DNA of 64,000 bases from Natronobeatus ordinarius. Lineage in GTDB: Archaea > Halobacteriota > Halobacteria > Halobacteriales > Natrialbaceae. The notes under the pieces are model-generated. The model made no database searches. It was not told the origin of the DNA and saw nothing but the letters and a program-made list of their open reading frames with translations. Positions 59,346 through 64,000 of this stretch are shown piece by piece (position 1 is the stretch's first letter; each line of letters begins with the position of its first letter). The stretch is from contig NZ_CP101456.1 of assembly GCF_024362485.1 (NCBI RefSeq), positions 3,348,001-3,412,000 on the forward strand, written 5' to 3'. The translations under genes and the position numbers were made by a program.

Positions 59346-60110
59346 TCAGACGAGGTCGTCGACGCAGTCGGGCACGTACGGACTGTCGACGCTGACGTCC
59401 ATCCCGTCGCGGCGAGCGAGCACGACCAGCGTTAGGACTGGCAGACAGACGAGATCGTCCGCACTGGTTTTGTTCTCGAAGTCGACGTTGTCGTCGTGCC
59501 ACTCGAGGAACTGCGCGATTCCGTCCTCGAACGCCTGTTCGTCGCGGTCGACGACCCCGGTCAGGGCCTGCCACAGTGCACCGAAATACTGTGGATGGTC
59601 GTCGGGAAGGTCATCGAGCGTGGCTTCGAGTTCGTCGAGATGGTGTTGTTGGTCGCCAGTCTCCTGGACGGTCGCAGCCAGCGCGTTCATGAGGTGATAG
59701 CGGTGGACCGTCGAGAACTGGTGATAATGCGACTCGTGGGTCTCGAAGGCGATTTCGGTGGCCTGCTCGAGGAGTGCGTCATCACCCGAGAGGATCGCAG
59801 AGTAGAGATACTTCAGTAGGCGCATCCCGCCTTCGAAATCATCGGACAGTGACTCCCGACGCTGCCGGGTTTCGCGTGCACCTTTGTAGTACCACTCTGC
59901 GGACATCTGGAAGTCGGGAACTGCCTCTACACAGCTTCCCAACGCAAGTTTGTACAATCCAATTTTTTGACCCTTGGAACCGGCACTGAGATAGACCTTC
60001 GGGATGTTCTCTTCCGGCACCCGACCTTCTTCGAGCGACTCAAATGTGTATTCCCTAAGCCCCTGATATCGCTCTATTTTCTTTCGGATTTTCTCTTCTG
60101 ATTTTAGCAT
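59346..60110 (-). CDS. Imm49-like immunity protein, pair D
   Basis: A 254-residue all-helical protein. The C-terminal region FEDGIAQFLEWHDDNVDFEN, SADDLVCLPVLTLVVLARRD and GMDVSVDSPYVPD fits the bacterial/haloarchaeal immunity family I know as Imm49; the name is tentative. It is a paralogue of the proteins of pairs A, B and C (FLEWHD...DDLVCLPVLTL aligning with MLEYHD...NVIDLIMALEATALL). The ATG at 60110 overlaps the stop of tip D as TGATG, strong evidence for toxin-immunity coupling; a GTG one codon upstream is possible. Confidence 0.65.
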   Translation of the reverse strand: MLKSEEKIRKKIERYQGLREYTFESLEEGRVPEENIPKVYLSAGSKGQKIGLYKLALGSCVEAVPDFQMSAEWYYKGARETRQRRESLSDDFEGGMRLLKYLYSAILSGDDALLEQATEIAFETHESHYHQFSTVHRYHLMNALAATVQETGDQQHHLDELEATLDDLPDDHPQYFGALWQALTGVVDRDEQAFEDGIAQFLEWHDDNVDFENKTSADDLVCLPVLTLVVLARRDGMDVSVDSPYVPDCVDDLV

Positions 60111-60727
60111 CACTCGATCACCTCTTCAAGTTTGACGAGATGTACACGATCAATATCCATGTCGCCTTCGACAAGCGTTTCGAGTACCGTTAATTCGTTC
60201 TGTTCGTCATTCTGTACAATTACTAATTCGTCGTTTGTTCGGCCGTCAATTCTAGCTCTCTCTAATTCTTCACCAAGCTGTGTGAGATCTTCGTTTCCGC
60301 TATCGATCATCTCTTCGATCGTCGCGTCGACCCACTCGTTGGTCATTTGCGGGCCTTTGTCTGGCCGGTCGAACCACGCCGAGGAGTTCGAGACATTGCC
60401 ACTGTCACTCTTGAACTTCGCTTCGATGATATGGTACTCGTCGGCGGTGTTATCATAGGCGACGATATCGAACCCTGGCGTCTGTGCATCGTCGAGGTAT
60501 TCAATCTCGAGGCCGCGATCCTCGAGGAACTGCGGTCCTGCTTCTTCTTCAGCGATTGCACCCTTCTGACTCTTCGTTAAATTGGGCAGCTCACTGGAAT
60601 CGACGCCGCCAGTCGTCGTTACCCACTGCTCGCTATCGTGTGGACAATCAACCTGCAGATCGATACCGAATCGGTCACCGTGGAACGTCGTCAGATCGGC
60701 CTCGCGTTCGATTTCGAGACTATCCAT
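60110..60727 (-). CDS. Polymorphic toxin tip D, PD-(D/E)XK nuclease
   Basis: A 205-residue protein or cassette. The nuclease core is at about 62-110: KGAIAEEEAGPQFLEDRG (helix with Glu), then TPGFDIVAYDN (Asp) and YHIIEAKFKSD (Glu-x-Lys), the order of restriction-endonuclease-like enzymes. The remainder is a helical cap (MTNEWVDATIEEMID) and a beta hairpin ending DRVHLVKLEEVIE. It has an ATG at 60727, but the frame stays open about 16 codons further upstream, so it may still be a tip that was once fused to a longer toxin. The stop overlaps the immunity D start. Confidence 0.65.
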   Translation of the reverse strand: MDSLEIEREADLTTFHGDRFGIDLQVDCPHDSEQWVTTTGGVDSSELPNLTKSQKGAIAEEEAGPQFLEDRGLEIEYLDDAQTPGFDIVAYDNTADEYHIIEAKFKSDSGNVSNSSAWFDRPDKGPQMTNEWVDATIEEMIDSGNEDLTQLGEELERARIDGRTNDELVIVQNDEQNELTVLETLVEGDMDIDRVHLVKLEEVIE

Positions 60728-60819
60728 CTCGAGAGCTGATTCGTCGAAAACTGCTACTGTGAGTGTTCTCTGCTACTACTATCGAAAATAGTCTCTCCGA
60801 GCAATATTGGTTAGTTTAA

Positions 60820-61617
60820 TTATACTATGGCGTCAACCAGATCTTCGGGGGTAAACTCACTATCGACGGTAATGCCGTAGCCGTTCTGCCTAGCGATGGT
60901 GAGCAATGCTGTTGCCTCGAGTGCCATGATGAGGTCGATAACGTTGTCTTCGTGGCGCTGGCGGTCGTGGTACTCGAGCATCAATTCGACCCCTCGTTTG
61001 AGCAGCGTCGTATTTTCTACGCCAATTCCACTCGCGAAGTCAGTGATTGCCTGACCGTAGAGTTGGTGGGGTCCTTCTTTACCTTCGTTAATATCGATAA
61101 GTCTGTCAATATGGTCATCGGCGACACGATCGAGAACGCTACCCGCGATACATTTAGAAGCATAGAACTTGTCGACAGGGAAGTCAATTGGTTCTTCGAT
61201 ATACTCGTGTGCTGGTAGTTCAGCAGGATCAAGTGCTAGAATCTCTTCTGAAGCGGTTTCCTTGAGGAGGTCGTCCCCACAGAGAGCGGATACATACACC
61301 CCTTCAGTGAGAGTCAGAGGAATTCGTCTGAACGTATTGAGTTCACATTCGCACTGGCGTGCTTCTTTTGCAGCAGTGAGATAGTGCTGTGCGGCAAAAC
61401 GGAAGTGCTCTCTCGCTCTGGATATCTGGGACTGGTAAACGTACACGATAGCAGTTGACTTATACGTGCCCGCTAATCCGTACTCGGCAGTTGGCCGTTG
61501 CTTATCAGCCACCGTTCCACTTTCGAGGCGTTCCTTCCGCTTTTCGATACGACTTAGCCGGTTCTCTAACAGCTCTTCGAGACGTGCACGTTGTTTCTCA
61601 GTGAGGTCAGGCACCAT
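60820..61617 (-). CDS. Imm49-like immunity protein, pair C
   Basis: A 265-residue helical protein beginning MVPDLTEKQRARLEELLENR and containing SQISRAREHFRFAAQHYLTA, VGKD-free linker HEYIEEPIDFPVDKFYASKC and the C-terminal block LLKRGVELMLEYHDRQRHED, then VIDLIMALEATALLTIARQN. It aligns end to end with immunity proteins A and B. Its ATG (61617) overlaps the stop of tip C as TAATG, so the pair was once a translationally coupled toxin-immunity unit although that tip is now dead. Confidence 0.65.
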   Translation of the reverse strand: MVPDLTEKQRARLEELLENRLSRIEKRKERLESGTVADKQRPTAEYGLAGTYKSTAIVYVYQSQISRAREHFRFAAQHYLTAAKEARQCECELNTFRRIPLTLTEGVYVSALCGDDLLKETASEEILALDPAELPAHEYIEEPIDFPVDKFYASKCIAGSVLDRVADDHIDRLIDINEGKEGPHQLYGQAITDFASGIGVENTTLLKRGVELMLEYHDRQRHEDNVIDLIMALEATALLTIARQNGYGITVDSEFTPEDLVDAIV

Positions 61618-61940
61618 TATCTTTCACCCGCCTGTAAGTCGACTATCGTCACCGCATCGACGCCGACTTCGACGCTTATGTCGGAGGTGATATCTGTAGA
61701 GGTTGTCAGTGTCCGGTCGCTAGCTCCCTCGACATCTCTAACAAAGACGATTTCCTTTCGCACGGCACCTTGGTCAAGTGCATCTTCGATGTCATCGTTT
61801 TCAGCGTTGTCGTAGGCAATGAGAGCAGGGCCAATTTCTGATTTATCATCATCTTTTGGCCATTGGAGACTAAGTCTGCGCTCCTCAGACGCGCTCGTCC
61901 AGACAGCCCCAATAAATCGACACCAACTGACCGGCCCAGT
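61617..61940 (-). pseudogene. Polymorphic toxin tip C, catalytic core deleted
   Basis: The frame reads KSEIGPALIAYDNAEND and then directly DIEDALDQGAVRKEIVFVRD, VEGASDRTL and VGVDAVTIVDLQAGER. Compared with tip A (SEIGPDIIAYDSVSDEWLIV-EAKTV...QIDTAIATNSITKEVVLVRD), some 50 residues containing the Glu-x-Lys strand and the following helices are missing, without loss of frame. No start codon is present; its upstream end overlaps the immunity B stop. It cannot cut nucleic acid. Confidence 0.65.
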
Positions 61941-62728
61941 CAGATTGGATGATTGATAAGTGAGTTCGATACTTGCTCGTGATCAAGATCGATCGAATAT
62001 CCCTGCTCATTGGCAATACTCACCATTGCGGTCGCCTCCACTGCCATGATTTGATCGATCACGTTGTCGGAGTGTCGTTCGCGTTCGTGGTAGCCAATAG
62101 CTGTGTGAATCCCACTCTCGAGTTGTGATTGGTCACCGGTATCAAGGCCGCGAGCAAACGCAAGAACTGCTTCTCCGTACTGCCGGTGGGGTTCGGGCTT
62201 CTTATTATTGATCGCTTCAAGTGATTTAAGATCGTCTTGGTCGAGCCTATCCAACATCGCTCCCACGAAAGTACGGGCAAGATAGTACTTGTCTGGTTTG
62301 AACACGATGTCGCCCTCGACAGCTTCAGTGCCTTCTTTGGGATCAAGATTGAAGATCTGTGAGGCTGCATCTTTCGCCGCTTCGAACGTTCTTGCACAGG
62401 CAGCCGCATACACTCTCTCCAACAACGTCATCGGCACCCTACGGTACGAGGTCGCAAACGGTTGCATCTCAAGCGCAGCAGTCGCTGCTTGTCCGAAGTT
62501 CTCGGCTGCCCGGTCAAACCAACGGCGGGAGACCTCGATTTCTCCGTTATACACGTGACAAATAGACAATCTTTGACATTTAGCTGCGACGCCGCGATAC
62601 GACGAGGCAATCCTGTGATCGACGACATCGCCCCTCTGGAGGCGGTCCAGCCGCTCTTCGACCCGCGAGGGCGTCGACTCGATGATTCCTTGCACTTGTT
62701 TTCGCTGGCTCTCTGTGAGGGATATCAT
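61940..62728 (-). CDS. Imm49-like immunity protein, pair B
   Basis: A 262-residue helical protein starting MISLTESQRKQVQGIIESTP. Conserved family blocks are EIEVSRRWFDRAAENFGQAA, PDKYYLARTFVGAMLDRL and SGIHTAIGYHERERHSDN with VIDQIMAVEATAMVSIANEQ. The ATG at 62728 overlaps the stop of the tip B stub (ATGA). The immunity gene is intact though its toxin is reduced to 28 codons, as expected if neighbours carrying the toxin keep selection for protection. Confidence 0.65.
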   Translation of the reverse strand: MISLTESQRKQVQGIIESTPSRVEERLDRLQRGDVVDHRIASSYRGVAAKCQRLSICHVYNGEIEVSRRWFDRAAENFGQAATAALEMQPFATSYRRVPMTLLERVYAAACARTFEAAKDAASQIFNLDPKEGTEAVEGDIVFKPDKYYLARTFVGAMLDRLDQDDLKSLEAINNKKPEPHRQYGEAVLAFARGLDTGDQSQLESGIHTAIGYHERERHSDNVIDQIMAVEATAMVSIANEQGYSIDLDHEQVSNSLINHPI

Positions 62729-62811
62729 GAAGTGGGTTCACCTGCTTGGAGTTCGACGGCCGTTACCTGATCGGCCCCAACGATGCCGGGGATGCTGATG
62801 TCGTACTCGGA
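62725..62811 (-). pseudogene. Polymorphic toxin tip B, 28-codon stub
   Basis: After a TAG at 62812-62814 the frame reads SEYDISIPGIVGADQVTAVE and LQAGEPTS before TGA. It matches the very end of tips A (DTDVSLENVAGVDKVTVVEL) and C (SDISVEVGVDAVTIVDLQAG). Everything upstream, including the nuclease, is gone. The stop codon still overlaps the immunity B start. Confidence 0.65.
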
Positions 62812-62839
62812 CTACTTAGCTGTCTAAACGTTCGATCGT

Positions 62840-63601
62840 TTAGCTCTTTGATGTGCTTGCTCGAACGAGTTCCATTGGTATGAATTCACTTTCGAGCTGG
62901 ATTTCGTATCCTTTCCAGAGAGTGATAATGAGTAGAGCGGTCGCTTGTGGGGCCATAACACGTTCGACAACATTCTCCTCATTTGAAGATTGAGAATGGT
63001 ATTTCAACATAATACGTATTCCTTTTTGTATTTGGTCGACATCTTTGTCTCGAATACCGCATGTAAAGGTTAAGATTGCCTTGCCGTATAGAGCATGAAT
63101 CTCTGGTTTTTCTTCATTGACTGCAGCAAGCCCACTAAGCAACCATTCACGAATATCGTCCAAGACAGCGTCTGCTAAACAACCCGAAAAATAATACCGG
63201 TCATCGTCAGAGTCGCCTGGTTCGACATCCACTGTTTCAATTATTTTAGTGACTTCTCGAGCGAATTCCTGTACCATGTCCGGATCACCAGCGAGAGAGG
63301 CGTTGTACAGGCCACGGGCCAGCGTGAGCGTAGATGGAACTGTCACGTTACTCTCTTCAGCACTTCGTCGATAGTATTCTGCTGCCCTCCGAAAGTGGTC
63401 TCGTGCCTGTGCTATCCGATCTACGTATACAGACAATATGACAGAATTAGTATATTTTCTTGCTAGTCCGGAAAAGAATGTAGGGAGGTTTTCTTCGACT
63501 TTCTCTTCCTTGTATAACCTTTCGTGTTTCCTAGCCCGGGATTGATATCGCTGAAGCTGTTCGATCGCGCGCTCGTGTTGTTGTTCTGTGAATTCAACCA
63601 T
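62840..63601 (-). CDS. Imm49-like immunity protein, pair A
   Basis: A 253-residue helical protein starting MVEFTEQQHERAIEQLQRYQ. It shares with B and C the blocks RIAQARDHFRRAAEYYRRSA, IHALYGKAILTFTCGIRD and KGIRIMLKYHSQSSNEENVV. The ATG at 63601 lies 4 bases after the stop of tip A (63606). As the partner of the only tip of this subtype with a complete nuclease motif, it is the best candidate for an active antidote. Confidence 0.65.
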   Translation of the reverse strand: MVEFTEQQHERAIEQLQRYQSRARKHERLYKEEKVEENLPTFFSGLARKYTNSVILSVYVDRIAQARDHFRRAAEYYRRSAEESNVTVPSTLTLARGLYNASLAGDPDMVQEFAREVTKIIETVDVEPGDSDDDRYYFSGCLADAVLDDIREWLLSGLAAVNEEKPEIHALYGKAILTFTCGIRDKDVDQIQKGIRIMLKYHSQSSNEENVVERVMAPQATALLIITLWKGYEIQLESEFIPMELVRASTSKS

Positions 63602-63605
63602 TGTT

Positions 63606-64000
63606 CTATTCACTTGCCGCCAATTCGACAACGGTTACCTTATCTACCCCGGCAACGTTCTCGAGGCTGACATCTGTGTCATCACTTTGGGGCTCCTGTA
63701 ACGTTCTGTGACTTGCTCCATCGACATCTCTCACTAGCACGACCTCCTTGGTGATGCTGTTGGTGGCAATTGCGGTATCTATCTGGTCTACGAGTTCCGA
63801 ATCGATCTTATTCTCACTTTCCAACTTTTCGAGGCTATTTCTGATCCAGTCATTATGTAGTTGAGCGTCACCGTCGTACGCATCCGTATCCAAGAGACTT
63901 TTTCCAACGGCCTCGGTACTGGTCACCGTTTTGGCTTCAACGATGAGCCACTCGTCACTGACACTGTCGTAGGCGATTATATCCGGACCGATTTCGGAGG
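63606..64000 (-). CDS. Polymorphic toxin tip A, PD-(D/E)XK nuclease (5' part off window)
   Basis: The visible 131 codons end the toxin; its start is right of base 64000. Residues at the edge, SEIGPDIIAYDSVSDEWLIV then EAKTV, contain the Asp and Glu-x-Lys of a PD-(D/E)XK nuclease. A helical cap follows (QLHNDWIRNSLEKLESENKI, where tip D has MTNEWVDATIEEM), then a beta region KEVVLVRDVDGASHRTL and a final strand DKVTVVELAASE. Whether this is the end of the full-length secreted toxin or another orphan tip depends on the sequence beyond the window. Confidence 0.65.
   Translation of the reverse strand, partial: SEIGPDIIAYDSVSDEWLIVEAKTVTSTEAVGKSLLDTDAYDGDAQLHNDWIRNSLEKLESENKIDSELVDQIDTAIATNSITKEVVLVRDVDGASHRTLQEPQSDDTDVSLENVAGVDKVTVVELAASE

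Noticed and set aside
60110-63926. A restriction-modification or Card1-like defence locus built on the PD-(D/E)XK proteins
   Set aside because: No methyltransferase, helicase or sensor domain is present, and the nuclease fragments recur as truncated, start-less copies next to paralogous helical partners, which fits toxin tips better.

Overview
The window is a haloarchaeal chromosome segment, most likely from a Natrialbales-type organism. The evidence is very high GC in the core, strongly acidic proteins, Tat-dependent export signals, AT-rich upstream boxes with few Shine-Dalgarno sites, both archaeosine enzymes (TgtA and ArcS), archaeal DnaG, and haloarchaea-restricted families (two-CxxC mini zinc fingers, a DUF6293 regulator, TnpB-only IS elements). 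No rRNA, tRNA or CRISPR array was recognised by eye.

Layout. 1-9.2 kb: edge-truncated glycosyltransferase, MFS permease, two tandem mini zinc-finger genes, membrane DHH phosphoesterase, SDR epimerase, a phosphonate-type ABC importer (binding protein, fused permease, ATPase) and a histidine phosphatase. 9.5-14.2 kb: an accessory island with a truncated IS4-type transposase, a TnpB-only IS200/IS605 element, an ArdC fragment, a bacteriocin-like exported protein plus small membrane protein, an IS6 fragment, a degenerate MITE and a broken DUF1917 gene. 14.2-31 kb: core genes including PadR regulator, NUDIX hydrolase, an extremely acidic repeat protein, TgtA, ArcS, a proteasome-like Ntn protein, a UppS-like protein beside DUF92, DnaG, a membrane HTH regulator, DUF3311 plus a sodium:solute symporter and a DUF6293 regulator. 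31-39.4 kb: two metabolic clusters, PxpABC 5-oxoprolinase with its own biotin carboxylase and biotin carrier, then a CoxS-CoxL-CoxM molybdenum hydroxylase. 39.6-55.9 kb: RND exporter, valyl-tRNA synthetase, DUF1405 protein, acetoacetate decarboxylase-like protein, alpha/beta hydrolase, a broken IS6 copy, tandem SagB-type oxidoreductase and nicotinate phosphoribosyltransferase.

55.9-64 kb is the most unusual part: a visibly AT-richer array, all on the minus strand, in which toxin C-terminal domains (tips) alternate with immunity-type genes. Reading right to left there are six pairs, A to F. Tips A and D carry PD-(D/E)XK nuclease motifs. Tip C has lost the catalytic core and tip B is a 28-codon stub. 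Tips E and F share a constant pre-toxin stretch, including 45 identical bases, followed by unrelated C-termini that look like small RNases. Four immunity genes (A-D) are paralogues of one all-helical family and two (E, F) belong to another. Most tips have no credible start codon, the pattern expected of orphan tip cassettes feeding a full-length polymorphic toxin gene, which would lie right of base 64000. Two copies of a GTGTCATA-ended MITE bracket pair F, and a different MITE has split a small gene there.
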